From CAIYZT01 sp031385445 (GTDB taxonomy: Bacteria > Pseudomonadota > Alphaproteobacteria > Rhodobacterales > Rhodobacteraceae): a stretch of DNA of 64,000 bases. The translations under genes and the position numbers were made by a program. The DNA lies in contig JANNBM010000051.1 in assembly GCA_031385445.1 (NCBI GenBank), positions 124,001-188,000 of the forward strand, in the 5' to 3' direction. Position 1 is the first letter of the stretch; every line of letters begins with the position of its first letter. The notes below the pieces were generated by a model. It was given only the letters and a program-made list of their open reading frames with translations, did no database searches and was not told the DNA's origin. Shown here in pieces: positions 32,625 to 41,755 of the stretch.

Positions 32625-33113
32625 ATGGCTGAAGAAACCGGCGCGGCACCGCAAGTTCGCATGCAGGTCATGGCGCAATACGTCAAGGACATGTCGTTTG
32701 AAAACATGGTCGCGCAAAAGGGTCTGACCTCGTCCGAAGTTCAGCCCGATATTCAGGTCGCCGTTTCGCTGGATGCGCGCAAACGGGCGCAGGAAAATCA
32801 TTATGATGTCACCACGAAATTCAAGGTGACGAACAAGAACAAGACCAACGGCGAGACGCTGTTCTTGATGGAGCTGGAATATGGCGGCGTTTTCCTGATT
32901 GAAAACGTGCCAGACGAGCAGCTGCATCCCTTCTTGATGATCGAATGCCCCCGGATGCTGTTCCCCTATGTCCGCCGCATCATTTCTGACGTGACGCGCG
33001 ATGGCGGCTTTCCGCCCCTGAACATCGAAGCGGTCGATTTTCTGGCCCTGTACCGCCAGGAAGTGGCCCGCCGCGCGCAGGCGCAGGCCGCGGCGGCGCC
33101 TTTGGCCAACTGA
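32625..33113 (+). CDS. secB: Protein-export chaperone SecB
   Basis: This 162-residue chaperone keeps preproteins unfolded for SecA. It has VMAQYVKDMSFEN near residue 17, the FLIENVPDEQLHPFLMIECPRMLFP block and ISDVTRDGGFPPLNIEAVDF, all SecB signatures. The C-terminal tail is Ala-rich (QAQAAAAPLAN). The ATG at 32625 follows CAGGGAG. It is in the same direction as hemC, but a hairpin lies between them. Confidence 0.95.
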   Translation: MAEETGAAPQVRMQVMAQYVKDMSFENMVAQKGLTSSEVQPDIQVAVSLDARKRAQENHYDVTTKFKVTNKNKTNGETLFLMELEYGGVFLIENVPDEQLHPFLMIECPRMLFPYVRRIISDVTRDGGFPPLNIEAVDFLALYRQEVARRAQAQAAAAPLAN

Positions 33114-33121
33114 CAGGTGGC

Positions 33122-33144
33122 GCAGGGGCTGGCTTGGCCCCTGC
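33122..33144 (+). terminator. 8-bp hairpin after secB (no T-tract)
   Basis: GCAGGGGC (33122-33129) and GCCCCTGC (33137-33144) pair perfectly over a 7-base loop, eight bases beyond the secB stop. No T-run follows. The rest of the 267-base secB-hemC spacer shows no convincing gene or promoter. Confidence 0.45.
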
Positions 33145-33380
33145 TGCGCACCGCACCTATCATCACTTGCACGGTTCCCGCGGTCCGCCTCGGGCGTCAT
33201 GCCGGGCCCCAGATTGAAAATCTGCGGTCCCTTGGGGAACGCCTCCGCGACGTTTCGCGGCCCCCTGAAATCGCCCGGCACACCTTACTCGGCGCGCTGA
33301 TCAGGCCGATCGGTTGTGCCGAAGTTTCGGGGCTAAGGTCGCTGATTGTAACGCCGTTCAGAGCCGGATATGCCTGTGGC

Positions 33381-34319
33381 ATGACATATCACATGCCCAG
33401 CCCTACCCAGCCGTTCAAGATCGGCACCCGCGGATCGCCGCTTGCATTGTGGCAAGCGCATGAGGTGCGCCGTTGCCTTGGCGCGGCCTTTGGCCTGCCG
33501 GAGGCTGCCTTTGAAATCGTGGTGATCAAGGTCACGGGCGATCAGATTCAAGACAAGGCGCTGAAGGATATCGGCGGCAAGGGTCTGTTCACGCGCGAGA
33601 TTGAAGAGGCGCTTGCGCAGGGCGCGATCGACATTGCCGTACATTCGATGAAAGACATGCCGACGCGACAACCGGATGGGCTGATGCTCGATTGCTATTT
33701 GCCGCGAGAGGATGTCCGCGATGGCTTTGTCAGCCCCGAAGCGGCTCGGCTGGCCGATCTGCCGCAGGGCGCCACGATTGGGTCCAGCTCATTGCGGCGG
33801 CGGGCGCAATTGCTGCACCGCCGTCCCGATCTGAACCTTGTGGAGTTCCGGGGCAATGTTCAAACCCGGATGAAAAAACTGAATGACGGTGTGGCGCAGG
33901 CGACTTTGCTGGCGATGGCGGGGCTGAACCGGCTTGGGATGGCGCATGTCGCACGCGGGCCGATCGAGGTGGAGGAGATGCTGCCCGCTGTGGCGCAAGG
34001 TGCGATTGGTGTTGAGCGCCGGATCGCGGACCCAAGGGCAGAGGCGATGCTGGCCGCGATCCATCATGGACCGACAGGCCTGCAGTTGGCGAGCGAACGC
34101 AGCTTTCTGGCGCGGCTGGACGGATCTTGTCAGACGCCCATCGCGGGCCTTGCGGTGCTGGAAGGCGAACACCTTTGGCTGCGCGGCGAGATATTGCAAC
34201 TGGACGGCGCGCGCGTGGTCAGCGGCGAAATTCGAGGCGCCGCGGGCGACGGCCCCGCACTGGGCCGCGCGCTTGGTGAAGAGCTGCTTGGCCGGGCTGG
34301 CCCCGGTTTTTTCGATTGA
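33381..34319 (+). CDS. hemC: Hydroxymethylbilane synthase (porphobilinogen deaminase)
   Basis: This 312-residue enzyme joins four porphobilinogens into hydroxymethylbilane, the substrate of HemD. The N-terminus FKIGTRGSPLALWQA, the substrate region HSMKDMPTRQPDGL and the dipyrromethane-cofactor cysteine in DGSCQTPIAGLAVL near residue 245 are all present. The frame is open upstream through the secB spacer. I chose ATG 33381; ATG 33393 is nearly as good. Confidence 0.95.
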   Translation: MTYHMPSPTQPFKIGTRGSPLALWQAHEVRRCLGAAFGLPEAAFEIVVIKVTGDQIQDKALKDIGGKGLFTREIEEALAQGAIDIAVHSMKDMPTRQPDGLMLDCYLPREDVRDGFVSPEAARLADLPQGATIGSSSLRRRAQLLHRRPDLNLVEFRGNVQTRMKKLNDGVAQATLLAMAGLNRLGMAHVARGPIEVEEMLPAVAQGAIGVERRIADPRAEAMLAAIHHGPTGLQLASERSFLARLDGSCQTPIAGLAVLEGEHLWLRGEILQLDGARVVSGEIRGAAGDGPALGRALGEELLGRAGPGFFD

Positions 34320-34337
34320 GTGCAGCGCGTTGACGCT

Positions 34338-35366
34338 TTAGGCGAGGGCCAGCCGGCGCGCCTCGCCAAAAGACACCAAGCGGCCCGACGCTTCGTCCCA
34401 CAAATGCAGGCGCACCGACTTCAGGCTTTCCAGGATCGTCAACCGTTGCGCATCGGCCAGTTCGGCATGATCGCGCAGCACCTCGGTCAGGCGGTAAAAC
34501 GGGATGCGGCTGTACAGATGATGGACGTGGTGGATGCCGATGTTCGCGGTCATCCAGCGCAGCGGGGCCGGCATGACATAGTGCGAAGAGCCTTCCAGCG
34601 CCGATTCGTGAACCTGCCACGACTCGCTTTTGGTCCAATGGGTCGTCTCAAACTGATGCTGCACGTAAAACAGCCACACGCCAATGGTGGCCGCGATGAT
34701 CGATGTCGGCAGGAAAATCAGCACGACCGGCATCAAACCGCCAAGCCAGATCATCAGGCCAACCGCAATGGCCAGAATCGCATTGGTCCCCATGGCGGAG
34801 GTCCAGTACCGCCAGCCTTGATTCATCAGACCAAAGGGAAGACGGTTTTGCAGAATGAACAGATAGCTTGGGGCCAGAACGAACAGCACGACCGGATTCC
34901 GGTAGAGCCGGTACAAGAAACGGCCCATCCGGCCACGCGATTGATATTCGGCCACGGTCAGCGTCAGAACATCGCCAACGCCGCGCTGATCAAGATTGCC
35001 ATGCGTGGCGTGATGAATCGAATGCGCCTTTCGCCAAACATCATAAGGCGTCAGCGTCAGCACCCCCAGCGCGCGGCCAACCCAATCGCCGACGGTGCGG
35101 CTGCGAAAATAGCTGGAATGTCCGCAATCGTGCTGAATGGCAAATATGCGCACCAAAAAGCCGCCGTTCAGCACCGCAAGCGCAAAGGCGAGCCAATAGC
35201 TGACCGAAAGGCTGATCCAGGCGAGCGCCCAAAGCGCCACAAACGGCACGAGTGTCGCGATCAGTTCCCAAACGGATCGGCCGGTCGAAGGTTCGCGGTA
35301 TTTCGCAAGAATCTGAACCCAATCGCGCGCATCGCGCGGCGCCAACTCGTCCGATTTTTCTTGCAT
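34338..35366 (-). CDS. Membrane fatty acid desaturase
   Basis: This 342-residue integral-membrane di-iron enzyme has the three histidine boxes HDCGH (near residue 78), HSIHH (near 114) and HHVHH (near 283), and several hydrophobic segments between them. The family inserts double bonds into acyl chains or oxidises related lipids; regiospecificity is not inferable. It converges with hemC with an 18-base gap, and rlmN lies upstream on the same strand. Confidence 0.92.
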   Translation of the reverse strand: MQEKSDELAPRDARDWVQILAKYREPSTGRSVWELIATLVPFVALWALAWISLSVSYWLAFALAVLNGGFLVRIFAIQHDCGHSSYFRSRTVGDWVGRALGVLTLTPYDVWRKAHSIHHATHGNLDQRGVGDVLTLTVAEYQSRGRMGRFLYRLYRNPVVLFVLAPSYLFILQNRLPFGLMNQGWRYWTSAMGTNAILAIAVGLMIWLGGLMPVVLIFLPTSIIAATIGVWLFYVQHQFETTHWTKSESWQVHESALEGSSHYVMPAPLRWMTANIGIHHVHHLYSRIPFYRLTEVLRDHAELADAQRLTILESLKSVRLHLWDEASGRLVSFGEARRLALA

Positions 35367-35503
35367 CGTCAGCCTTCCTGCCTTCGTTATTCGGCCCGAT
35401 CATTGGACCTTTGGGCATTTTAACAGCCCTTCGTTAACGGACATTCCACGCTATTGCTGGTTTGTCCAGTCTGTCGTCACGCAACAGAATGTGAGCGCGC
35501 CGG

Positions 35504-36706
35504 TCAACCTTGGGCGATTCCAGCTTCGGCGGCGATTTCCCGCGCCGATTTGCGCGCCCGTTCGGTGGCTGATTTCAGCTGCCCACACGCCGCCATGATA
35601 TCCTCGCCGCGCGGTTTGCGAATCGGGCTGGAATAGCCGGCATTGAAGATGATGTTGGCAAAAGCCTCGATCCGGTCCCAGTCCGAGCGTTCATAGGGGC
35701 TGCCGGGCCATTCATTGAACGGGATCAGGTTGATCTTGGCCGGAATGCCCGCGATCAGTTTGACCAGACGCTTGGCATCGGCATCACTGTCGTTCACGCC
35801 CTTCAGCATCACATATTCAAAGGTGATCCGCTCGGAATTCGACAGCTTGGGATATTCGCGCAAGGTGTCCAGCAAGGCCTTGATATTCCAGCGCTTGTTG
35901 ATCGGCACCAACGTGTCGCGCACGGCGTCTGTGGTGGCATGAAAGCTGACGGCCAGAAGACAGCCGATTTCGGTCGCCGCGCGGGCGATTTCCGGCACCA
36001 CGCCCGAAGTGGACAGCGTGATGCGGCGGCGGCCAAGGGCGATCCCCTCGCCGTCCATCACCACTTTCATCGCGTCGCGGACGTTTTCGAAATTGTACAG
36101 CGGCTCGCCCATGCCCATCAAAACCACGTTCGACAAAAGCCGGGTTTCGTTCCGCGGTGCGCCGGGTTGTTGCCATTCGGCAAGGTCATCCCGCGCCAGC
36201 ATCACCTGTCCCACGATTTCGCCAGCGGTCAGGTTTCGCACCAGTTTTTGCGTGCCGGTGTGGCAGAACGAACAGGTCAGCGTGCAGCCGACCTGACTGG
36301 AAATGCACAAGGTGCCGCGATTTTCCTCGGGGATATAGACAACCTCAACCTCATGCCCGCCCGCGATGCGCACCAGATATTTGCGGGTTCCATCGGCAGA
36401 CACCTGTTTGTTCACCACTTCGGGCACCTGAATCACGAAGTGTTCGGCCAGAAGCGCGCGGTAATCCTTGGCGAGGTTGGACATGTCGGAAAATTCCCGC
36501 ACGCCCCAATGATACACCCAAAGCCAGATCTGCCCCAGCCGCATCTTGGCCTGCTTTTCGGGCGTTCCCGCCGCAATAAGCGCTTCGCGCAGCTGCTCTC
36601 GCGTCAGGCCGACGATATTGATCTTGCCCCCCTCGGGCAATTTGCGCGGCAGGGTCATCACATCTTGGGTGATCGGGGCGCTGATCGGGGCGGGCGTTTG
36701 GGTCAT
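35504..36706 (-). CDS. rlmN: Dual-specificity 23S rRNA (A2503) / tRNA (A37) C2-methyltransferase
   Basis: This 400-residue radical-SAM enzyme carries CxxxCxxC as GCTLTCSFCHTGTQ near residue 133, GMGEPLYN for SAM binding and the second methyl-accepting cysteine in EDIMAACGQLKSA near the C-terminus. It methylates A2503 of 23S rRNA and A37 of some tRNAs. Length is typical for alphaproteobacterial RlmN. It is probably monocistronic. Confidence 0.97.
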   Translation of the reverse strand: MTQTPAPISAPITQDVMTLPRKLPEGGKINIVGLTREQLREALIAAGTPEKQAKMRLGQIWLWVYHWGVREFSDMSNLAKDYRALLAEHFVIQVPEVVNKQVSADGTRKYLVRIAGGHEVEVVYIPEENRGTLCISSQVGCTLTCSFCHTGTQKLVRNLTAGEIVGQVMLARDDLAEWQQPGAPRNETRLLSNVVLMGMGEPLYNFENVRDAMKVVMDGEGIALGRRRITLSTSGVVPEIARAATEIGCLLAVSFHATTDAVRDTLVPINKRWNIKALLDTLREYPKLSNSERITFEYVMLKGVNDSDADAKRLVKLIAGIPAKINLIPFNEWPGSPYERSDWDRIEAFANIIFNAGYSSPIRKPRGEDIMAACGQLKSATERARKSAREIAAEAGIAQG

Positions 36707-36778
36707 GGGAACCTGAGGGGCAATAGGACAAGCCCGTCATATAGGGGAAGTTTGCGGAAAACGAAACCGCATCAGATG

Positions 36779-36807
36779 AAAACCCCGGACCTGTGGCAGG
36801 ACCGGGG
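36779..36807 (-). terminator. Intrinsic terminator of the IalB-like gene
   Basis: On the minus strand CCCCGG-T-CCTG pairs with CAGG-T-CCGGGG (36807-36783), a 10-bp stem with one mismatch and a 3-base loop, followed by TTTT. It lies 22 bases after the stop codon. Confidence 0.8.
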
Positions 36808-36828
36808 GGAAATCCGAACGTCAAAAGC

Positions 36829-37347
36829 TTATCCGCAGCGTTTTGCGGCTTCTTCCATGGCGGCGGTAAAGCCGCGCAGGCTGAAGGTGTCCTGCGTTTG
36901 GGTGCCCTTGCCGGACTTCGCGCTTAAAATCGCAGCGCTGCCCTTTTTCATCGCCGCCAGAATCTTTGCGTCATCCTCGGGCGTGCCCGGCCATGCCCAT
37001 TCGCCATCGCTGAACAGATCAAATGTGGCGCCATCCACGTTCATCGACACGGTCGAGCCGCCTGCAAAAGGATAGCCGCCGATGAACGACACTTCGCCCG
37101 CCTGACCGGGGCGATAGGTGACGAATAACAAGATATCGCCGCGCCGCACCGATACCGGCTGGCCATCACGGGTGTTGACCGTTTCCTTCGGCACCGTCAC
37201 GCCCCAGCATTCTTTGGGGCTTTCTTCGACGAAAACGCTCCAGTCCGTGGTGGTGGAAACGAGGTTGGTCGATTCCTGCGCCACTGCTGCGGGGGCCGTC
37301 CCGAAAATCATGGCCACAGCCGCCGCGCGCATCATCCAAGCATTCAT
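36829..37347 (-). CDS. Invasion-associated locus B (IalB) family secreted protein
   Basis: This 172-residue protein has a signal peptide (MNAWMMRAAAVAMIFGTAPAAVAQ, cleavage likely after residue 24). The IalB core follows: DWSVFVEESPKECWGVT, SVRRGDILLFVTYRPG and a C-terminal FTAAMEEAAKRC. Two conserved cysteines (near residues 47 and 171) could form a disulfide. It is periplasmic or envelope-associated; despite the name, free-living Rhodobacteraceae carry several copies with no known role. The gene is bounded by an intrinsic terminator. Confidence 0.85.
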   Translation of the reverse strand: MNAWMMRAAAVAMIFGTAPAAVAQESTNLVSTTTDWSVFVEESPKECWGVTVPKETVNTRDGQPVSVRRGDILLFVTYRPGQAGEVSFIGGYPFAGGSTVSMNVDGATFDLFSDGEWAWPGTPEDDAKILAAMKKGSAAILSAKSGKGTQTQDTFSLRGFTAAMEEAAKRCG

Positions 37348-37520
37348 CGTGTTCAGGCCTCCAAGCCCTTTGCCGCTCCGGGGTTGTTACCCGGTATTGC
37401 CTTGCCCTCGTTTTATCAGTGGCGCGGGTCAAGTTCACTCGATATTCCATATTTAATCGGAAAAGCCCAATGCGCGAAAGCCCTTTGGGCAGATTTTCGC
37501 GCAAAAGTGAGGGGGCGGCG

Positions 37521-38525
37521 GTGATCAAGGCACAAGAAATGGTCGAGTTGTGGCGCGGCGGGCTTTTGGAAAGCACGCATCGGGGCCATGCGGTGGTCTG
37601 CGATCAGGCCGGGCAGATTGTGCAGGCATGGGGCGATCCGGGCCGGGTGATATTTCCGCGTTCGTCGGCCAAGATGATGCAGGCGCTGCCCTTGGTGGAA
37701 AGCGGGGCGGCGGATGCCTTTGGGCTGACCGAGGCGCAACTGGCGCTGGCCTGCGCCAGCCATCAGGGCGCCGACATCCATGTGAACCTTGCCCGAAGTT
37801 GGTTAACCGGCCTTGGGCTGGACGAGCCGGATCTGCGCTGCGGCGCGCATGAACCTTCCGACCGCGCCGAAGGCGACCGTCTGGTGCGGGCCCATGCCGC
37901 GCCTTGCCAGTTCCACAACAACTGTTCGGGCAAGCACTCCGGCTTTCTGACGGTGAACAAGCATATCAAGGGCGGCTCTGAATACATCGAGATCGACCAT
38001 CCCTTGCAGAAATCCATCCGCGCAGCGGTGGAGGAGGTGGGCGACGAGGCTATTTCGGGCTGGGGCATTGACGGCTGCTCGGCTCCCAATTTTGCCACCT
38101 CGGTCGGGTCCATCGCGCGGGCCATGTCCCGCTTTGCCATTGCGACTGAAACCGGCAGCACGCGCGAGCGGGCGATGTTTCGTCTGTCGCGCGCCATGGC
38201 CAGATATCCGGAGTTGGTGGCCGGTGAAGGGCGGGCCTGCACCGAGCTGATGCGGGCGATGGGCGGGCGCGTGGCGATCAAGGGCGGCGCAGAGGCGGTT
38301 TACGTCGCCATCTTGCCGGATCAGAAAATGGGCATCGCGCTGAAGATTGAAGACGGCAACGAGCGGGCATCGCAGGCGGCTTTGGTGTCGCTTCTGGTGG
38401 GGCTTGGCGCGCTGGATCCGGGCCATCCTTTGGCGCAAAAGCGGCTTCCGGCGGTGCAAAAGAACTGGCGCGGTTTTACCACGGGCGAGCTGCGCTTGTC
38501 ACAAGGCTTTGCGCAAACCGCTTGA
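37521..38525 (+). CDS. Asparaginase (Rhizobium etli type / COG4448)
   Basis: This 334-residue protein of the R. etli AsnA-like asparaginase group shows FPRSSAKMMQALPLVESGA, CQFHNNCSGKHSGFL and GWGIDGCSAPNF. These hold the Cys-Lys-Cys set described for the zinc-modulated rhizobial enzymes. It hydrolyses asparagine to aspartate and ammonia. GTG 37521 follows a strong GAGGGGG site; an upstream ATG (37470) extends the frame without family similarity. Confidence 0.88.
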   Translation: MIKAQEMVELWRGGLLESTHRGHAVVCDQAGQIVQAWGDPGRVIFPRSSAKMMQALPLVESGAADAFGLTEAQLALACASHQGADIHVNLARSWLTGLGLDEPDLRCGAHEPSDRAEGDRLVRAHAAPCQFHNNCSGKHSGFLTVNKHIKGGSEYIEIDHPLQKSIRAAVEEVGDEAISGWGIDGCSAPNFATSVGSIARAMSRFAIATETGSTRERAMFRLSRAMARYPELVAGEGRACTELMRAMGGRVAIKGGAEAVYVAILPDQKMGIALKIEDGNERASQAALVSLLVGLGALDPGHPLAQKRLPAVQKNWRGFTTGELRLSQGFAQTA

Positions 38526-38555
38526 TTTGCGCCCTTTGCGGGGTAATCTGGGCCT

Positions 38556-38906
38556 ATGACCGTTCTGACGCCGACGCCCTTTCCCCCGCAAGCGCCCCTG
38601 CCAGAGCGTGTCAGCTTTGATCGCCGCGAGATGGGGGTGATCTTGTCCGTCTATGGCCGGATGGTCGCGGCGGGCGAGTGGCGTGATTATGGGATTGCCG
38701 CGCTGCCCGAGGTTGCGGTGTTTTCGATCTTTCGCCGGACGGCCGAAAACCCGCTTTACCGCGTGGAAAAGCGCCCCAAGCTGCGGGCGAAACAGGGGAT
38801 CTATGCGGTGATCGGGATCGGCGGGCAGGTCTTGCGGCGCGGGCACGAGTTGGATGTCGTGCTGCGGGTGCTGGAACGCAAGTTGATCAGGCCGGTCGGC
38901 GACTAG
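38556..38906 (+). CDS. DUF2794 domain-containing protein
   Basis: This 116-residue protein matches DUF2794: ERVSFDRREMGVILSVYGRM, a central AVFSIFRRTAENPLYRVEK and a C-terminal GHELDVVLRVLERKLIRP. The family is alphaproteobacterial and uncharacterised. It lies 30 bases after the asparaginase gene and converges with the NlpC/P60 hydrolase gene. Confidence 0.87.
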   Translation: MTVLTPTPFPPQAPLPERVSFDRREMGVILSVYGRMVAAGEWRDYGIAALPEVAVFSIFRRTAENPLYRVEKRPKLRAKQGIYAVIGIGGQVLRRGHELDVVLRVLERKLIRPVGD

Positions 38907-38919
38907 GGCGATCTGCGGG

Positions 38920-39735
38920 TCAAAGTCTGCGCCGATGGGTCACGGGGCCGCCGCCCTGCGCCGAAATGCGAGCGATGCAGGCACGGGTATCTTCATAAGC
39001 CACGGACATCGTATGGCCGTTGGCGTGGATCAGCCTGCTGCCATCCACAACCAGCGCGATATGCCCGCGCCAGAACAAAAGATCGCCGCGCCGCAGGGCC
39101 GCGTCTTGCGGCAGCTCTGCGCCCACTGCTTCCTGAAGGTCACTATCGCCGGGAAAAGCGATGCCGCAGGCCAGATGCGCCATTTGCGCCAGCCCCGAAC
39201 AATCCAGCCCCGCCCGCGAATTGCCGCCCCACAGATAAGGGACATGCAGGAAACTTTCGGCAACGCTGACCGGGTCTTTATGGTGTTGACGGATCGGCAA
39301 AAGATGGGCCATCGGCACAAAGCCAAGCGGCGTTTGCGCCCAGCCGCCGGCATCGCCCGTCACCTGAACCCTTGCCCCCAAAGACAGCGCCATCAGCGCC
39401 CGGTGTTGCACCTTTGGGCCGTCATAAAGATGCGTGCCGGGGGTGGCGATCCAATGCGTGGGCGCAAACGGGTCGGCAAGCGCAGCGTCCGTCAGCCACC
39501 CGCAATAGCCGTCTTTTTCTGCAAAACCAAAGGCATGGCCCTGTTCCCGGTCAATGACGCAAAACGCCTCACCCAATAAAAGTTGTCGCTCACGCGCGCC
39601 GCCGGGCGCGGCAAGCAGATCGGTCAAGGGGGCCGATACCGCCTGCATCTGCCCATCAGTCAGCGGCAGGTTGGTCTGCCCGTCCAAAGATCGGTGCGCG
39701 ATGCGCTTGGTGGCTTTATGCAGCCGCAGGTCCAT
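38920..39735 (-). CDS. NlpC/P60 (C40) cell-wall peptidase with SH3-like domains
   Basis: This 271-residue protein has SH3-like regions (about residues 30-140, including HRALMALSLGARVQVTGDAGG) followed by a C40 catalytic domain. The nucleophile is in GLDCSGLAQMA near residue 178, the histidine in WRGHIALVVDG and the third residue in LIHANGH. It probably cuts peptidoglycan stem peptides. No signal peptide is evident. It starts three bases after the leucyl aminopeptidase gene. Confidence 0.9.
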   Translation of the reverse strand: MDLRLHKATKRIAHRSLDGQTNLPLTDGQMQAVSAPLTDLLAAPGGARERQLLLGEAFCVIDREQGHAFGFAEKDGYCGWLTDAALADPFAPTHWIATPGTHLYDGPKVQHRALMALSLGARVQVTGDAGGWAQTPLGFVPMAHLLPIRQHHKDPVSVAESFLHVPYLWGGNSRAGLDCSGLAQMAHLACGIAFPGDSDLQEAVGAELPQDAALRRGDLLFWRGHIALVVDGSRLIHANGHTMSVAYEDTRACIARISAQGGGPVTHRRRL

Positions 39736-39738
39736 CGC

Positions 39739-41127
39739 TTAGATCCCCAGCATGTCCGGCAGCCCCAGCAGAACCGCCCGCGCGCCTTGCCCGACGCCGC
39801 CCTTGGGCCGCCCCGGCAGATCGGCGGGACAATGGCCATAGATGTCAAAATGCATATACCGCGCGGTGCCGACAAAACGGCGCAAAAACAGCGCGGCGGT
39901 CACCGAGCCGGCAAAGCCCCAGCCCGGCGCATTGTCCAGATCGGCGATGCCGGGTTCGATGATATGCTCATAAGGTTCGTGAAACGGCAGACGCCAGACC
40001 GGATCGAACCCGGCCGCAGCCCCCGCCTCCAACGCTTTGATCATGGCGGCATCATCGCAGTAATAGGGGGCAAGGTCGGGGCCAACAGCCACCCGCGCGG
40101 CGCCGGTCAGCGTCGCCATCGAAATCAGCACGTCGACCTCTTCTTCGACGGCATAGGCCAACGCATCGCCCAAGACGAGCCGCCCTTCTGCATCGGTGTC
40201 GTTGACCTCGACGGTCAGGCCCTTGCGGCTGGTCAGAATGTCCTTGGGACGCATGGCATTGCCCGCGATCACATTATCTACCGCAGGCACCAGCACCCGA
40301 AGTTGCACCGGCAGCGCCAGCTGCATGATCATCTGCGCCAGCCCCAGCACCGTCGCCGCGCCGCCCATATCCTTTTTCATCAAGGACATGCCTGATGACG
40401 GTTTGATATTCAGCCCCCCGGTGTCAAAGCACACCCCCTTGCCCACCAACGTCACCTTCGGCCCCGACGTGCCCCAGCGCATGTCCAAAAGCCGCGGCGC
40501 GCGCGTGCTGGCGCGGCCAACCGCATGGATCATCGGGAAATTCTGCGTCAGCAGATCATCGCCCACAATCACCTGCGATTTGGCCCCGAAATGCTCGGCC
40601 AAGGCTTCGAATGTGGCCTGCAATTCGGCGGGGCCCATATCTTCGGCGGGGGTGTTGATCAGATCGCGGGCCAAAAACTCGCCATCTGCCATCGCCAGAA
40701 CAAGGCGGCGATCGACCGAAGCGGGAGGGGACAGAAGGGCTTGCGGGTTCGGTTTATGATCGGGGCGATACCGGGAAAACCGGTACTGACCCAAAAGGGA
40801 CGCAAGCGCCGCTTGGGAGTGGTCCTGGGCGGTCAAGGGTCCTTCCAAATGCCAGGCCCCGGCGGGCAGCCCCGCCATGATCCTGGCAACAATAAACCGC
40901 CCGCGCCCGCGCGATTGGGCCGGGCCAAGGCCGGCCACAGCGCCCATGACCGTGCCATCGGGCCCCGGAATCAACCGCACTTCGCCCAGCGTTGCCGTGA
41001 ACGCGGTCTGCTCGATCCAGCGCGCGGTCATGTCATCCAAATCAGCACACCACTGCGGCAGTTGATCTTGGGTGATCAAAATCAACGGCCTTGAGACGGT
41101 ATCGTGAGCGGCAAATTCAGGGGACAT
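39739..41127 (-). CDS. M17 leucyl aminopeptidase family protein
   Basis: This 462-residue dinuclear metallopeptidase carries GKGVCFDTGGLNIKP with the metal-binding Asp, MKKDMGGAA with catalytic Lys and NDTDAEGRLVLGDALAY with the Asp/Glu metal ligands and Arg. It removes N-terminal residues from peptides and may recycle murein-derived peptides with the adjacent C40 hydrolase. ATG 41127 fits the family start; the extra 18 codons upstream were rejected. Confidence 0.93.
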   Translation of the reverse strand: MSPEFAAHDTVSRPLILITQDQLPQWCADLDDMTARWIEQTAFTATLGEVRLIPGPDGTVMGAVAGLGPAQSRGRGRFIVARIMAGLPAGAWHLEGPLTAQDHSQAALASLLGQYRFSRYRPDHKPNPQALLSPPASVDRRLVLAMADGEFLARDLINTPAEDMGPAELQATFEALAEHFGAKSQVIVGDDLLTQNFPMIHAVGRASTRAPRLLDMRWGTSGPKVTLVGKGVCFDTGGLNIKPSSGMSLMKKDMGGAATVLGLAQMIMQLALPVQLRVLVPAVDNVIAGNAMRPKDILTSRKGLTVEVNDTDAEGRLVLGDALAYAVEEEVDVLISMATLTGAARVAVGPDLAPYYCDDAAMIKALEAGAAAGFDPVWRLPFHEPYEHIIEPGIADLDNAPGWGFAGSVTAALFLRRFVGTARYMHFDIYGHCPADLPGRPKGGVGQGARAVLLGLPDMLGI

Positions 41128-41223
41128 CGCGGACCTGCACCAGTGGAACTTGGCGCAACCTAGCTGCAAGCCCGCCCACACAAAAGCCTCTTTACGGGGC
41201 CGATGTGCAAAACCTGAACCACT

Positions 41224-41613
41224 TTAAAGCTGCGTCATCCCCTCCCATGATTTTTCAGGCGTCAAGGACCGTTCCGCCACCCGCAAAAGCCGGGCCCAAA
41301 CCGCGCCAAAGGCCGTGACATCGCCCAGATCAAGGCAGGCGCGCACATCGCTGCAGACACTGGAAAAGCTGATCATGCCCAGGTTTTCGGCCATGCGTTG
41401 CAGGCGGCGGACCTGCCGGTTCAGATCGCTTAGATCATGCGCGCGCACCTGATCGGCCAACCCGGCCATCGACAAGGCCAATTCGCCCAGCGCCCGCGTC
41501 ACCACCTGATCGGCGGAGGCCGTATCAAGATTTCGATAGATCGTAGAAATCGGTCCGGCATCATGCCGGATCTTGTCCTTCGGCTGAAGGACAACCACGT
41601 TTGTCATTGGCAT
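41224..41613 (-). CDS. Small helical protein resembling an HPt domain that lacks the phospho-histidine
   Basis: This 129-residue all-helical protein starts MPMTNVVVLQPKDK, with an AAAGGG site nine bases upstream. Residues 69-79 (RRLQRMAENLG) align with the HPt pattern HxLKGSxxNLG but have Arg where the phosphorylated His should be. The following helix (VCSDVRACLDLGDVTAFGAV) also fits HPt proteins. This is similarity by eye only. It may be a structural adaptor rather than a relay. It diverges from the carbonic anhydrase gene. Confidence 0.6.
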   Translation of the reverse strand: MPMTNVVVLQPKDKIRHDAGPISTIYRNLDTASADQVVTRALGELALSMAGLADQVRAHDLSDLNRQVRRLQRMAENLGMISFSSVCSDVRACLDLGDVTAFGAVWARLLRVAERSLTPEKSWEGMTQL

Positions 41614-41755
41614 TACACACACCCTTTCGTCACACCCTTGTCCACACTGCACCGTCATGCTGAAGAAATGGTTTCGCGGCGCGGATGAAAGCCCTCGAAT
41701 TTTCTGAAAATGCAGCCTACAAGCGGCGGGCAAGGGCTGACCCAAGGATCGAAAC

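Noticed and set aside
33117..33380. 88-codon N-terminal extension of hemC through the secB spacer
   Set aside because: HemC family proteins begin near FKIGTRGSPLALW, and the extension crosses a hairpin and lacks similarity. The antisense 61-codon frame there also looks random.
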